Part shown: one piece after another, positions 9,720-18,550 of the stretch | Layout: each line of letters starts with the position of its first letter | Position numbering within the stretch: the stretch's first letter is position 1 | Assembly (NCBI GenBank): GCA_030524055.1 | Contig: JAUNHH010000014.1 | Coordinates: 10,225 to 62,227, forward strand | Source: Actinomycetaceae bacterium | GTDB lineage: Bacteria > Actinomycetota > Actinomycetes > Actinomycetales > Actinomycetaceae | Direction of reading: 5' to 3' | DNA length: 52,003 nt | Made by a program: the position numbers and the translations under genes | The notes under the pieces: generated by a model | Told to the model about the DNA's origin: nothing | Database searches by the model: none | The model's input: only the letters and a program-made list of their open reading frames with translations

Positions 9720-9755
9720 GAGTACTGCGCAGCATAAGTAAAGGGGAGAGGCAAA

Positions 9756-10931
9756 ATGAGTGGACGCTTAGGACGTATTGCCATCAGTGCGGTGGCTATT
9801 GTCATTGCGGGTGCGGTAGTTGTTGGTACCTGGTTTCTGGCAACCCAGTTTCAATCTCCTCAACAGCGTGAGGCGGCTGCTGCGCCACCGTCTGCGCGTC
9901 CCGTGCTGTATTCGGTGACACGGGGGAATCTTAGTGAAGAAACGACTGTTTTAGCTCAGGCAGTGCGACAGGGTGAATATCAGGTGCCGTTGGCGGCTGC
10001 TGAGGGAACGGCAGTTATTACTGCCACTGGCGTTAATAACGGTGACACCGTGAATTCAGGTAGTGTCCTCACCTGGATTAATGGGCGACCCGTTATTGCC
10101 TTAAAAGGCTCTTTTCCTTTATACCGAGATTTCGGTGAGGGAGATAAAGGTGATGATGTCCGCCTTCTTCAACAGGCCCTGGCTGATTTAGGTTATGACA
10201 TTCAAACCTCCGGCGAATTTGGTCCATATACTGCGGCAGCCGTGAAATCTCTCTATCAGACGATTGGTGCAGAGCCGGCAACTCGCGCTGCCGCCCCAGC
10301 GGCTACGGCTGCTCCCCAAGGTGGCCAAAGTGGGGCCCAAACAACGAGAACGCAGGAAGAATCGCAGTCTGAGGACGAGATTCTGATCCGCGCCTCAGAA
10401 ATAGCGGTGATCCCCAATTTGCCGGCTGTGGCAACAAAAGTTCCTGCTCAAGGACAAGTACTCGGCGGTGAAGAATCCAGTATTACCTTAGGGGCAACAG
10501 GCATTACTTTAACGGCGCAGGCGCCCGCTGATAGCGCCCAACGTTTCACGAAAGAGGTCACGGCGCGCGCCACAATTGATGGCAAAGACATCGCACTGAA
10601 AGTTGATTCCGTAGCCCCACCACAGGACCCAGAAAAAGATAGTGCCTATACGGTGACTTTTGTGGCGGCGGGTGAAAAGATTCCCTCTAATGTGGCCGGG
10701 CAAAAAGACATTATTGTGACGGTGGATTTATCGAAGCCGTTAGATAATGTCTTTCTTGTGCCACAGCGCGCTATTGCTGCCGACGCGCAGGGTAATACCA
10801 CCGTCCTGCGTGAAGAGGAGAATGGGGCTTTTACCCAGATCCCAGTAAAAGAACGCCAATGCGTGGGTGGAATGTGCGCTATTGAGGGTGAAGGCATTAG
10901 TGAAGGTGTCCGCGTAAAGGTGGATAACTAA
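9756..10931 (+). CDS. Membrane-fusion-type adaptor with peptidoglycan-binding domain
   Basis: A 391-residue protein with one N-terminal membrane anchor (about 8-32). Next come a barrel-sandwich/lipoyl-like region (about 45-110), a PG_binding_1 domain (about 130-168, DDVRLLQQALADLGYD...GEFGPYTAAAV), a Gln/Ala-rich linker, and a C-terminal beta-rich HlyD-type region (about 215-390). Proteins of this build act as extracytoplasmic adaptors for MacB-type ABC transporters in Gram-positive bacteria. The gene overlaps the start of the transporter gene by one base, so the two are co-translated. RBS AAGGGGAG precedes the ATG. Confidence 0.8.
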   Translation: MSGRLGRIAISAVAIVIAGAVVVGTWFLATQFQSPQQREAAAAPPSARPVLYSVTRGNLSEETTVLAQAVRQGEYQVPLAAAEGTAVITATGVNNGDTVNSGSVLTWINGRPVIALKGSFPLYRDFGEGDKGDDVRLLQQALADLGYDIQTSGEFGPYTAAAVKSLYQTIGAEPATRAAAPAATAAPQGGQSGAQTTRTQEESQSEDEILIRASEIAVIPNLPAVATKVPAQGQVLGGEESSITLGATGITLTAQAPADSAQRFTKEVTARATIDGKDIALKVDSVAPPQDPEKDSAYTVTFVAAGEKIPSNVAGQKDIIVTVDLSKPLDNVFLVPQRAIAADAQGNTTVLREEENGAFTQIPVKERQCVGGMCAIEGEGISEGVRVKVDN

Positions 10932-12844
10932 TGCCACAGCTACGCCTGAAAGGAGTAGGCAGAACTTTTCCTGGCCAGGTGCCTGTCGTAGCCCTACGCG
11001 ATGTGGATATCACTATTGAACAGGGTGACTATATTGCGATTGACGGCCCCTCAGGTTCCGGCAAATCGACCTTCCTCAATCAATTAGCGTTGCTTGATAC
11101 GCCCACAAGTGGTACCTATTTAATTGACGCAACGGAGACTACCCGTTTAAGTGATTCTCGCCGTTCGCGTTTGCGCAGTCAGCTTTTCGGCTTCGTTTTC
11201 CAGTCCTTCTATTTACTTGCCGGGCGCAGTGTGATTGATAATGTCGCATTTGGCGCCCTCTATCGGCACCTTCCCGAGAAACAGCGCGTCCAGGCAGCTA
11301 AAGAAGCGCTCGATTTTGTTGGCTTGACGCACAGGGAAGACCATAAAGTTGAGACATTATCGGGCGGGGAAAGACAAAGGGTCGCTATTGCGCGCGCAAT
11401 TGTTTCTGGCGCGCCCATTATTGTCGCTGACGAACCAACAGGAAATCTTGACAGGGCCAGTGGCGAAGCTGTCATGGACACTTTAGAGCGTCTCAATCAG
11501 CGCGGTGCAACGCTGATTCTGGTGACTCACGATTCGGTTTTGGCCACGCGGGCCAAACGGCGCGTTCATGTTCTTGACGGGCATGTCACGGAAATACCTG
11601 CTACCAGGTTGGCTCCGGCCTCGTCAATCGACAATGACATCAGCGAAAGCGCACAGGCATTACCCAACCCACCCGTGCGTGGCCGTGACTCTACGATCCG
11701 TTTCCGCGACGCCCTTGGGGATGCCTGGCGAGGACTCTGGGCTAAACGTTCCCGTGCGTTGGCCCTGATTACGTCAGTGGCGCTTGGGGTGGCGCTGGCC
11801 TTGGCCACAGCGGGCCTAGGAACAACAGCGAAATACCAGGTGTCGAATATTTTTGATGCCGCTGAGAATAGGAAAGTCACAGCCAGCAGCGGTGAAATCA
11901 GGTCGGGCAGTCCGTCAGCTACTCAAGCAATGGCATCAGCGTCTTATCAGCGGCTCAGCGATATTGCCGGGGTGGAGAATATTTCAATCTGGTCGGATTT
12001 CCGCAATGTGGAGGTGGCCATTCGCCCCGGCGGTGCGCCCACGGAACTCAAACAAATCGCCGTTGTTGATGGGCATCTACCCGCTGATATTCGTATTCAC
12101 GGAAGCCATGGACCGTTAGGAAAAAATCAGCTGTATATTGGTTCTGTCGCGGCCGGCAAATTAGGTCTTGGCCCCATTGATGCCTCCCCAACAGTGTGGG
12201 TTAATGGTATGCCTTTTGGTGTGGCTGGCATTATTACCGAGGCTGGCCTGAATACGAGTTTCCTTGATGCGCTGATTATTGATTCCACGCAGGTTTCTGA
12301 CCTGAATCCGCCCTATGCGCGTGTGGAATTAGCAGTTAGCGCAGGAGCTGCCCAACAGGTGGGCCAACAGGTGGCAATTGCCTGGATTCCCGCTGATCCA
12401 GAGAGTGTAGCCGTTGATGTGCCCCCAGATCCGCGAACTTTGCGCGGCGAAATTGAAGACTCTTTGAATGCCGTGCTATTAACGCTGAGTGCGGTGGCAC
12501 TATTAACCGCCGTATTAATGATGACAAACTCAATGAGTGCCTCTGTTTTTGAGCGCACTGGGGAGTTTGGGTTGCGGCGCGCTATTGGCGCGCGCCGGAT
12601 TCATATTCGCGCCTTGGTCATTATGGAATCGCTGATTGTTGGGCTGATTGGCGGAATTATTGGCGCCTATATTTCGGTGTTGGCGATTTTGGGCGTGACT
12701 ATTGCACGGTCATGGCAACCCGTTTTAGATACCACCTTGATTCCTATTGGCATCGCGGGGGGAGTATGCGTGGGAATGCTCGGTGGGGTGATTGCATTGC
12801 GGCGGGCAGCCCGTATTGAACCGTCCGATGCTTTGCACGCGTAG
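10931..12844 (+). CDS. MacB-like ABC transporter, fused ATPase and permease
   Basis: 637 residues. The ATPase occupies about 1-225: Walker A GPSGSGKST (39-47), signature LSGGE (143-147), Walker B with ADEPTGNLD (about 165-175) and H-loop THDS. A linker, a first transmembrane helix (about 275-300), a large extracellular MacB_PCD-like domain (about 300-515) and an FtsX-type three-helix permease (about 520-637) follow. MacB-type proteins are mechanotransmitters that drive extracellular work rather than classical flux. With the adaptor upstream it probably exports or remodels something at the cell wall. The linker includes a degenerate 13-mer copy (11612-11628). Confidence 0.88.
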   Translation: MPQLRLKGVGRTFPGQVPVVALRDVDITIEQGDYIAIDGPSGSGKSTFLNQLALLDTPTSGTYLIDATETTRLSDSRRSRLRSQLFGFVFQSFYLLAGRSVIDNVAFGALYRHLPEKQRVQAAKEALDFVGLTHREDHKVETLSGGERQRVAIARAIVSGAPIIVADEPTGNLDRASGEAVMDTLERLNQRGATLILVTHDSVLATRAKRRVHVLDGHVTEIPATRLAPASSIDNDISESAQALPNPPVRGRDSTIRFRDALGDAWRGLWAKRSRALALITSVALGVALALATAGLGTTAKYQVSNIFDAAENRKVTASSGEIRSGSPSATQAMASASYQRLSDIAGVENISIWSDFRNVEVAIRPGGAPTELKQIAVVDGHLPADIRIHGSHGPLGKNQLYIGSVAAGKLGLGPIDASPTVWVNGMPFGVAGIITEAGLNTSFLDALIIDSTQVSDLNPPYARVELAVSAGAAQQVGQQVAIAWIPADPESVAVDVPPDPRTLRGEIEDSLNAVLLTLSAVALLTAVLMMTNSMSASVFERTGEFGLRRAIGARRIHIRALVIMESLIVGLIGGIIGAYISVLAILGVTIARSWQPVLDTTLIPIGIAGGVCVGMLGGVIALRRAARIEPSDALHA

Positions 12845-12909
12845 GGACGGGCGGAGAAACTGTGTATCGAGGGTCCCCGCACGCTGCAATTCCGCGCGGG
12901 CCGAGCCGC

Positions 12910-13515
12910 TCAGATATACAGCGTTGGGTCCTCGTAGCAATTGGGGTCAATAATCAGATCCCGATCCGAGCAGGGCTCTGGCGCGTCTTTAATGCGCGCG
13001 GGCACACCAATGGCCACAGAATCGGTGGGCACATCTTTCACAACCACCGCATTGGCGCCGATTTTCGATCCGGATCCCACGGTGATTGGGCCAAGAACTT
13101 TTGCGCCGGCCCCAATCATGACGTGATCTTCAATAGTGGGGTGGCGTTTGCCGGGGGTCATGGCGACGCCACCTAATGTCACTCCGTGGAAAATCACCAC
13201 GTCATTGCCGACTTCCGCGGTTTGCCCAATAACGACGCCCGTTGCGTGGTCAATAAAGACGCGGCGCCCAATTTCGGCTTCAGGGTGAATATCAACGCCT
13301 GTGCTCATTCGTGCCAGGGAGGATAAAACGCGGGCAGGAGTGCGCAGCCCGACATGCCATAGAGCATGAGAAATACGGTGAGTCCATAAAGCGTGAACCC
13401 CGGGGTAGGCCAAGGCGATTTCGATATCTGATCGGGCAGCAGGATCGCGGCGGCGCGCTGTGCGCAGATCTTCACGAATCAGAGCAAAAGGGGAGGGGTG
13501 GTGACCAGACATCAT
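12910..13515 (-). CDS. cysE: Serine O-acetyltransferase
   Basis: Makes O-acetylserine from serine and acetyl-CoA, the first step of cysteine synthesis. The 201 residues include a short N-terminal helical domain and a left-handed beta-helix of hexapeptide repeats (about 75-175). Catalytic-region motifs [21 protein letters not shown] and FHGVTLGG are intact. The short N-terminus resembles the trimeric EpsC/CysE type of Gram-positives. It lies downstream of cysK on the same strand with 113 bases between, interrupted by a hairpin, so expression may be partly uncoupled. The carboxy-terminal tail ends in DPTLYI; a C-terminal Ile is the classical anchor into the CysK active site (cysteine synthase complex). 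Confidence 0.93.
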   Translation of the reverse strand: MMSGHHPSPFALIREDLRTARRRDPAARSDIEIALAYPGVHALWTHRISHALWHVGLRTPARVLSSLARMSTGVDIHPEAEIGRRVFIDHATGVVIGQTAEVGNDVVIFHGVTLGGVAMTPGKRHPTIEDHVMIGAGAKVLGPITVGSGSKIGANAVVVKDVPTDSVAIGVPARIKDAPEPCSDRDLIIDPNCYEDPTLYI

Positions 13516-13577
13516 GTCCTCGATGGTGTCAAAGAAGCGGGCGAGGCGACTTTACCGCGATCCGCACAATTTCATGG

Positions 13578-13619
13578 ACGAGGGCGGGGCCGGATTTGCT
13601 GGAGGCGAAACCCGGCCCC
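13578..13619. terminator. 13-mer repeat merging into hairpin between cysK and cysE
   Basis: An exact plus-strand 13-mer (13578-13590) overlaps the left arm of a perfect 8-bp stem, GGGGCCGG (13586-13593) with CCGGCCCC (13612-13619), loop 18 bases. It lies just after the cysK stop (minus strand) and could attenuate read-through into cysE. Confidence 0.6.
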
Positions 13620-13628
13620 ATACATACG

Positions 13629-14561
13629 TCAGTCAGCAAGCCCTTCAAACAGCTTGGTGGACAGGTAACGCTCGCCTGTATCTGGCAGCACTACAACAAT
13701 GGTTTTCCCTGCATTTTCTGGCCGGGCCGCGACCTGGGCAGCGGCGGCCAGAGCGGCACCAGAGGAAATACCCACTAGCAGGCCTTCTTCAGCGGCAGCC
13801 CGACGGGAGGCCTCTAATGCGGTGGGAGTGTCAATATCAATGACTTCATCGACCACTGAGGCGTCATAGTTTTCTGCCACGAAGTTCGGGCCGATTCCCT
13901 GAATGCCGTGGGGTGAGGGGGAGCCGCCGGTCAACAGAGGAGATTCCGCTGGCTGGACAGCAATGGCCTTGAACTCCGGCTTGCGTTCCTTAATCACTGT
14001 GGACACACCAGAAATGGTGCCGCCTGTGCCTACGCCGGAGACAAGAATGTCAACGGCCCCATCAGTATCGGTCCAGATTTCTTCCGCAGTGGTGCGGCGG
14101 TGAACAGCAGGGTTGGCCGGGTTGGTGAATTGGGAGGCAATAATCGATCCTGGACGCTCATCACGAATACGCTCCGCTTCAGCAACGGCAGCAGCAACAC
14201 CACCCTTGGGGTCGGTCAGCACCACTTCGGCGCCAAAAGCACGCATAAGGACCCGGCGCTCGACGCTCATCGAGGATGGCATGGTCAGCACAACCTTGTA
14301 GCCGCGGGCAGCCCCCACCATTGCTAGGCCTACGCCGGTATTTCCTGAGGTGGCTTCAATAATGGTGCCACCGGGCTTGAGCTCGCCCGATTCTTCAGCG
14401 GCGTCAATAATCGAGGCAGCAATGCGGTCTTTCACCGAAGAAGCGGGGTTAAAGGCTTCGATCTTGGCCAGAACGGTGGCCCCTTCAGGAACAATACGGT
14501 TGAGGCGAACAAGGGGGGTACGGCCAATAAGTTCGGAAACATTTGCGGCAATCGCGGACAT
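13629..14561 (-). CDS. cysK: Cysteine synthase (O-acetylserine sulfhydrylase)
   Basis: PLP-dependent synthesis of cysteine from O-acetylserine and sulfide. 310 residues, the usual length. The PLP lysine is K44 in NPASSVKDR. The substrate loop TSGNTG (near 70) and the glycine-rich phosphate loop [10 protein letters not shown] (near 175) are present. It precedes cysE on the minus strand. Upstream of its start lies a hairpin (14613-14659) in the probable leader, which may be regulatory. No other sulfur-assimilation genes are in the window. Confidence 0.95.
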   Translation of the reverse strand: MSAIAANVSELIGRTPLVRLNRIVPEGATVLAKIEAFNPASSVKDRIAASIIDAAEESGELKPGGTIIEATSGNTGVGLAMVGAARGYKVVLTMPSSMSVERRVLMRAFGAEVVLTDPKGGVAAAVAEAERIRDERPGSIIASQFTNPANPAVHRRTTAEEIWTDTDGAVDILVSGVGTGGTISGVSTVIKERKPEFKAIAVQPAESPLLTGGSPSPHGIQGIGPNFVAENYDASVVDEVIDIDTPTALEASRRAAAEEGLLVGISSGAALAAAAQVAARPENAGKTIVVVLPDTGERYLSTKLFEGLAD

Positions 14562-14612
14562 GGGGGCTCCTGGAGAAGAAACTGTAAGGAAGTGGAGTCA
14601 AAGGTGGGGTGT

Positions 14613-14659
14613 GGGCGGATAACGGCATACGCAGAGCGCACCCAGAGGGCTATCCGCCC
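14613..14659. promoter_or_regulatory. Inverted repeat in the cysK upstream region
   Basis: GGGCGGATA (14613-14621) pairs with TATCCGCCC (14651-14659) about 50 bases upstream of the cysK start. It could be an operator or a transcript hairpin. I do not recognise a known riboswitch. Confidence 0.4.
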
Positions 14660-14685
14660 TAAAGACAGAAAAAACAGACCAGAGG

Positions 14686-14710
14686 GTGCATGGAAGAGCT
14701 CTTCATGCAC
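14686..14710. terminator. Palindrome after the YigZ gene
   Basis: GTGCATG(G)AAGAG/CTCTTCATGCAC forms a nearly perfect palindrome (one bulge) 27 bases after the yigZ stop on the minus strand. It could be a terminator or a dimeric operator for cysK. Confidence 0.45.
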
Positions 14711-14736
14711 GTGTGGGGATGATTTCTGGTCACGCG

Positions 14737-15405
14737 TCAACTGTAGAGTTGTGCCCCGCCCTCGTCCACCTCAATGATTTTTTTGCCCACTTCGTGGAAT
14801 GTGCTCCCACCCTGTGTCAAGCGTGCTAACAGCTCTTTTGCCGCGGATTTCTGCGCATTTCTCACCCCTATATCGAGGGAAACGACCTGTCCCCATGTAA
14901 CAGAAAGGACCTCGACCCCAAGGCTGCGCATTTCTGCTTCGATCCTGCCTGCGCTGTCAATGGGCACATCTGCCTGCCACACATCTAAAGGCAGTAGGCG
15001 CGCACGTGGAGCTAATGCCAACCCCTCAGAAACGGCAGAAGAATAGGCGCGCACTAACCCGCCTGCCCCTAACAGGACCCCACCGAAATAGCGCGTGACC
15101 ACTGCCGTCACATTCCACGTTCCTGCTGCCCGCAAGGCTTCCAACATGGGAGTCCCCGCAGTGCCAGCAGGCTCACCATCGTCACTGGAATGTTGATGAG
15201 GCGAATGACCATCCTCGTGAATAAGGAAAGCACTACAGTTGTGGCGCGCTTGGGGGTGGGTGGCGCGAACCTCGTCAATCAGGGCTCGGGCAGCAGCCGG
15301 GGTATCTGTGCGGGCAATCCGCGCAATAAAACGGGAGCGTTTAATCTCGATCTCGTGGATAAGATCCACCCCAGATCGCACGGTGAGAAGTCCGCTGCTG
15401 TCCAT
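14737..15405 (-). CDS. yigZ: YigZ/IMPACT-family protein
   Basis: 222 residues. The N-terminal IMPACT domain (about 15-130) carries the diagnostic SDDGEPAGTAGTPMLEAL and the YFGGVLLGAGGLVRAYSSA motif, and a C-terminal DUF1949-type domain follows. Family members are linked to translation/ribosome-associated regulation, with exact biochemistry unsettled. The last residues, VDEGGAQLYS, are encoded by an exact 13-mer repeat, so the repeat has extended or replaced the C-terminus. It lies 48 bases downstream of the CobW-like gene and is probably co-transcribed with it. Confidence 0.9.
   Translation of the reverse strand: MDSSGLLTVRSGVDLIHEIEIKRSRFIARIARTDTPAAARALIDEVRATHPQARHNCSAFLIHEDGHSPHQHSSDDGEPAGTAGTPMLEALRAAGTWNVTAVVTRYFGGVLLGAGGLVRAYSSAVSEGLALAPRARLLPLDVWQADVPIDSAGRIEAEMRSLGVEVLSVTWGQVVSLDIGVRNAQKSAAKELLARLTQGGSTFHEVGKKIIEVDEGGAQLYS
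14753..14768 (-). repeat. 13-mer repeat, exact copy in the yigZ 3' end
   Basis: Sense orientation relative to yigZ, read as V-D-E-G-G-A six residues before the stop codon. Confidence 0.85.
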
Positions 15406-15453
15406 ATCTGCCCAATCGCGCCACCCTTACGCCGGGTGCGCAAGGTAGACCCA

Positions 15454-16494
15454 TCATCCCATGGGGAACCAATCGTCAAGGCCATCGGCAGCGCCCACCC
15501 ATGCCAGACAGTCACGCATTTCTGCCTCAGTCATGAGGATCTGCCCAAATGCGCGGTGGATGCATTCCTGACTGGGGCCAACACCGGTGGCAATAATGTG
15601 GGTGAAAGGGTCGCCTTTCCAGTGGCCTGCAGTTCCCACCGATACGGATCCTCCGCTGACCTCCCATGTGCAAATGTCACGAGGGCGGGAGGGCAGCCAA
15701 AAACACCCGCGCGCACAAGAATCTGTGGCTGCTAGCTCGCCAGCGAAAGCGCGGAGGCGCTCTGGGTGGAAGGGGCGGTCAGAGTTGAGGTCCAGCGTCC
15801 ACACTCCATGCGCAGTTGGTCCGCCCCAGGCGCGGGTGGAGGTGGGGTGGATACGTGCAATGGCCTCATCAGGATCGTGGACGGACTCAAAAAGGAGGTC
15901 TTCGGTCAGGTCATCGAGGCTGTCAATGCGGAGTGTGTCAAAAGGACGAAGGTGTTCGACGAGGTCGGAGCCAAGAGGATCATTCCCTAAAGTCATCACC
16001 GCATCTGCATACCCCAGGCAGGACATGAGGACTTCGCCTGTGCAGCGCGTATCGTCCTCGCCATAAGCAATTCCCAGGTCGCTGAGGGGAATATGGCGGA
16101 CCAAATCTGCCGCAGCACTGTCCTGGTCGAGAGCGTGGACGACGCTAGTAATAGTGCATCCATAGAGGGGATATCCCCGGGTGGTCAGATCAACTAGGCC
16201 AGGTGCGGCGTGGAGTGGCTCAATAGCGACAGGCAGTGCCAGGAGAAGACGCTTGGTGCCGCAAATACGGAGTTCATTGAGGGCAGGGGCGATAGCTTCG
16301 CGGATCGAGCAGGAAATGCAGGAGTGTGCCAGGGGGATTGTGCGTGACCAGTGGATCTGGAAATCCTTGGCATAGGTGAGGATTGTTGAGGTGGAGTTCA
16401 GATCAATACTGAGTGTGTCCACCATAGCTCCCAGTGTGAGTAGCGAAATATCGCGAATCATGGGGTGGGTGGTGGACAGTACTGACACCTTCAT
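15454..16494 (-). CDS. CobW-like protein without a P-loop (zinc-starvation locus)
   Basis: 346 residues starting at ATG 16494 (GGAG eight bases upstream); an upstream extension would run through the Zur box and is unlikely. The order matches CobW/COG0523: a cysteine motif (C59-I-S-C62, in [14 protein letters not shown]) where the family has CxCC, and a C-terminal CobW_C domain (about 235-340, RPFHPERL...GCFWLPSRP). The N-terminal Walker A GxxGxGK is missing ([15 protein letters not shown]), so GTP hydrolysis is doubtful. This P-loop-less type is common next to C-minus ribosomal protein genes in actinobacteria. In mycobacteria a protein from this locus (Mrf) recruits a ribosome-hibernation factor under zinc starvation. 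Equivalence here is inferred. Confidence 0.75.
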   Translation of the reverse strand: MKVSVLSTTHPMIRDISLLTLGAMVDTLSIDLNSTSTILTYAKDFQIHWSRTIPLAHSCISCSIREAIAPALNELRICGTKRLLLALPVAIEPLHAAPGLVDLTTRGYPLYGCTITSVVHALDQDSAAADLVRHIPLSDLGIAYGEDDTRCTGEVLMSCLGYADAVMTLGNDPLGSDLVEHLRPFDTLRIDSLDDLTEDLLFESVHDPDEAIARIHPTSTRAWGGPTAHGVWTLDLNSDRPFHPERLRAFAGELAATDSCARGCFWLPSRPRDICTWEVSGGSVSVGTAGHWKGDPFTHIIATGVGPSQECIHRAFGQILMTEAEMRDCLAWVGAADGLDDWFPMG

Positions 16495-16547
16495 GGGGAC
16501 TCCATTCCTGGACGTGTGGCGCGCAACAGTCATCCGCGTTTGGCGCA

Positions 16548-16566
16548 AATGAGAATCATTCTTATT
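16548..16566. promoter_or_regulatory. Zur-type operator between CobW-like gene and rpmB
   Basis: AATGAGAATCATTCTTATT is an inverted repeat of 9-bp arms about one central base with a single mismatch. It fits the Zur consensus of actinobacteria (TGAxAATxATTxTCA-like). It lies 53 bases before the CobW-like start and 9 bases before rpmB, so one bound Zur dimer could silence both directions. Confidence 0.8.
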
Positions 16567-16575
16567 ATAGGGGGT

Positions 16576-16812
16576 ATGACCACCTACTGTCAGGTCACCG
16601 GGAAACAACACTCCTTCGGTCACCGCATTTCACACTCACACAGGCGCACCAAAAGGCGCTTCAACGTCAACCTTCAACGCAAGCGCTACTACGTGCCCTC
16701 CCTCGGGCGACACGTCACCCTGACCGTATCGACCAGAGGCATCAAAATCATCGACAAACGCGGCATCGACGCAGTGGCCGCCGACCTGATCGCCGCAGGA
16801 GAAAAAATCTGA
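16576..16812 (+). CDS. rpmB: Ribosomal protein L28, zinc-free (C-minus) form
   Basis: 78 residues; [10 protein letters not shown]...[22 protein letters not shown] is the L28 signature. It lacks the paired CxxC motifs of the zinc-binding form, so it can replace L28 when zinc is scarce. The ATG lies only one base after AGGGGG and nine bases after the Zur-type box, so initiation is probably leaderless or uses a very short leader. First gene of the rpmB-rpmG-rpsN-rpmE2-rpmJ run. Confidence 0.93.
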   Translation: MTTYCQVTGKQHSFGHRISHSHRRTKRRFNVNLQRKRYYVPSLGRHVTLTVSTRGIKIIDKRGIDAVAADLIAAGEKI

Positions 16813-16813
16813 C

Positions 16814-16987
16814 ATGGCACGAACCGCAAGCAAAGACCTCCGCCCCGTCATCACCCTCGAATCCACCGCCGGAACTGGACACCGCTATGTCAGCACAAAA
16901 AACCGGCGCAACAACCCCGACCGACTACGCATACGCAAATACGACCCCGTGGCAGGCCGCCACGTCGAATACGTGGAGACCCGCTAA
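16814..16987 (+). CDS. rpmG: Ribosomal protein L33, zinc-free form
   Basis: 57 residues with no cysteine. The order [21 protein letters not shown] then [11 protein letters not shown] is the conserved L33 core. Loss of the usual two CxxC pairs marks it as C-minus. It begins one base after the rpmB stop, and its TAA overlaps the ATG of rpsN by one base. Confidence 0.92.
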   Translation: MARTASKDLRPVITLESTAGTGHRYVSTKNRRNNPDRLRIRKYDPVAGRHVEYVETR

Positions 16988-17292
16988 TGGCAAAGAAATC
17001 CAAAATCGCCCGCAACCTCCAACGAGAAAAAATCGTTGAACGCTACGCCCAGCGCCGCGCGGAACTGAAAAAAGCCTCCGTCAACCCGCACCTTTCCGCA
17101 GAAGAACGCGAAGAAGCAATGCGGGCCCTCCACGCGCTGCCCCGTGACGCTTCGCCCACACGTTTACGAGGCCGGGGCGTCAGCGACGGCAGACCCCGCG
17201 GGTACCTGCGCCGTTTTGGACTCTCCCGCGTCGAATTCCGGCGCATGGCTCTACGTGGAGAACTCCCCGGAGTCGTCAAATCCTCCTGGTGA
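16987..17292 (+). CDS. rpsN: Ribosomal protein S14, zinc-free form
   Basis: 101 residues, the long cysteine-free S14 (the zinc form is about 61 residues with CxxC). Typical core: [38 protein letters not shown]. Its start overlaps the rpmG stop (TAATG). The gap to rpmE2 is 74 bases and carries a 13-mer repeat. Confidence 0.94.
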   Translation: MAKKSKIARNLQREKIVERYAQRRAELKKASVNPHLSAEEREEAMRALHALPRDASPTRLRGRGVSDGRPRGYLRRFGLSRVEFRRMALRGELPGVVKSSW

Positions 17293-17317
17293 AAAACGGG
17301 GAGCGCCTTGTGACGGC

Positions 17318-17334
17318 GCCCCGCCCTCGTTCAT
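17318..17334 (-). repeat. 13-mer repeat, exact copy inside the ribosomal-protein operon
   Basis: Lies in the rpsN-rpmE2 gap and interrupts an otherwise gap-free operon. A one-mismatch copy lies 140 bases upstream within rpsN on the plus strand (17166-17178). Confidence 0.85.
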
Positions 17335-17366
17335 CAGTAAACCCACACCACCAACAGATCAGAGCA

Positions 17367-17621
17367 ATGAAACCTGGAATCCACCCCGACTACCACCCCG
17401 TCGTCTACCGCGACCGCGTGGCCAACTTCGCCTTCCTCACCCGATCCACCGCCACCAGCGACACCACCATTGAATGGGAAGACGGCCAAACCTACCCCGT
17501 TATCGACATTGAAATCTCGTCAGCATCGCACCCATTTTGGACGGGGCGCTCGCGGATGATCGACACCGAAGGGCGCGTCGAAAAGTTCTACGCCCGCTAC
17601 GGAAGGGGAGGGAAGAAATGA
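17367..17621 (+). CDS. rpmE2: Ribosomal protein L31 type B (zinc-free)
   Basis: 84 residues from [16 protein letters not shown], the type B start, ending near [15 protein letters not shown]. The CxxC of the zinc form is absent. Upstream in-frame codons run through the repeat and are not needed. The stop overlaps the rpmJ start (ATGA). Type B L31 displaces zinc-binding L31 and frees zinc. Confidence 0.93.
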   Translation: MKPGIHPDYHPVVYRDRVANFAFLTRSTATSDTTIEWEDGQTYPVIDIEISSASHPFWTGRSRMIDTEGRVEKFYARYGRGGKK

Positions 17622-17740
17622 AAGTCCGTTCATCACTGCGTTCGCTGGCACGCCAACCCGGATCGAAGATTGTTCGACGTAAGGGGCGGCTCTATGTGAT
17701 TAATAAGCAGAATCCTCGGCTGAAAGCTCGGCAAGGATAG
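17618..17740 (+). CDS. rpmJ: Ribosomal protein L36, zinc-free form
   Basis: 40 residues: [40 protein letters not shown]-type pattern, the YkgO-like C-minus L36 without the Cys/His zinc site. ATGA overlap with rpmE2 and GGAGGGAAG just upstream indicate tight coupling. Last gene of the operon. Confidence 0.92.
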   Translation: MKVRSSLRSLARQPGSKIVRRKGRLYVINKQNPRLKARQG

Positions 17741-17945
17741 GGCTTGGAGCGGGCGGCGTGAGGTGAGTTGAGAGAAGAATCGCACTCATCACGGCTGAAG
17801 CTTTTCGTGAGTTTTGCCGCCCACATGCTAGGCTATCCGGGTTGCCGTCAGCGCAATGACACCTGTTATTGCCCTGATGCCCAGCGTTGGATGAACTTCG
17901 GTTCAGCCCAACTGAACGACCACCGAGAAGAGAGGGGGCACGATC

Positions 17946-18116
17946 ATGGCAGTACCCAAGCGCAAGATGTCTCGTGCTAACACCCGCACTCGTCGCTCTA
18001 CGTGGAAGGCCGATCTGACCGAGCTGAACACCATTAAGGTGAACGGCCGCGAGATCCGTGTCCCCCGTCGTCTGGCGAAGGCGTACAAGCAAGGCCTGCT
18101 GGAGATCGAGGACTGA
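17946..18116 (+). CDS. rpmF: Ribosomal protein L32, zinc-free form
   Basis: 56 residues starting [21 protein letters not shown], the invariant L32 beginning. The C-terminal half ([19 protein letters not shown]) replaces the two CxxC pairs of the zinc form. It is 205 bases beyond rpmJ and has a strong GAGAGGGGG ribosome-binding site, so it probably has its own promoter. An imperfect inverted repeat AATGACACCTGTTATT (17855-17870) could be a weak Zur-like site, but its spacing differs from the one at 16548. A strong terminator follows. Confidence 0.92.
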   Translation: MAVPKRKMSRANTRTRRSTWKADLTELNTIKVNGREIRVPRRLAKAYKQGLLEIED

Positions 18117-18143
18117 GAGTCTACAGTCCCCTCCAACAGTCAG

Positions 18144-18170
18144 CCCGTCACCACCTGGTGGCGGGTTTTT
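18144..18170 (+). terminator. Rho-independent terminator of rpmF
   Basis: CCCGTCACC/GGTGGCGGG stem with a short loop, followed by a run of five or six T. Confidence 0.88.
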
Positions 18171-18380
18171 GCTGTGGTGGGTGGGTTGTCGGGCTGGCGG
18201 CGCCTGGGCCGGGTGGTTGGGGCTTGCCGGGTCCGGGCGGCGTTGCTGTTTGGCTGGGTGTTTAGGCTGGTGAGGCGGTTGTGTTTGCGGCTTTTGCTGT
18301 TCTGCCGTGTTCATTGACGAGGGCAGGGCCGGATTTTTAGTGGCGGCTGTTGTTTTCGGGCGGGTGCTGCGCACCAAACC

Positions 18381-18432
18381 TGCAGAGGGCGACATTTTTG
18401 CCCGAAAACGCGGCTTTTTGTCGCCCTCTGCA
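18381..18432. repeat. 14-bp perfect inverted repeat
   Basis: TGCAGAGGGCGACA and its exact complement separated by 24 bases that themselves contain GCCCGAAAACG, complementary to GTTTTCGGGC at about 18350. The nested inverted repeats look like a transposon end or a folded non-coding element. Confidence 0.6.
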
Positions 18433-18550
18433 CGTGTGGTGTCACCGGGCTGGCCAGATTCACGTCCACACTACGCGGTGCCGCGTGCTGGTGACGTCTG
18501 CGCAGTCACATAAGTAGGCGTTGGGAACATAGGTAAGCGCCGGGGGCCTC

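Noticed and set aside
14613-14659. SAM or cysteine riboswitch before cysK
   Set aside because: A single inverted repeat is present but no conserved riboswitch core could be recognised.
17318-17366. Extended N-terminus for L31 type B
   Set aside because: The extra residues come from the repeat region; [12 protein letters not shown] is the standard start of the family.
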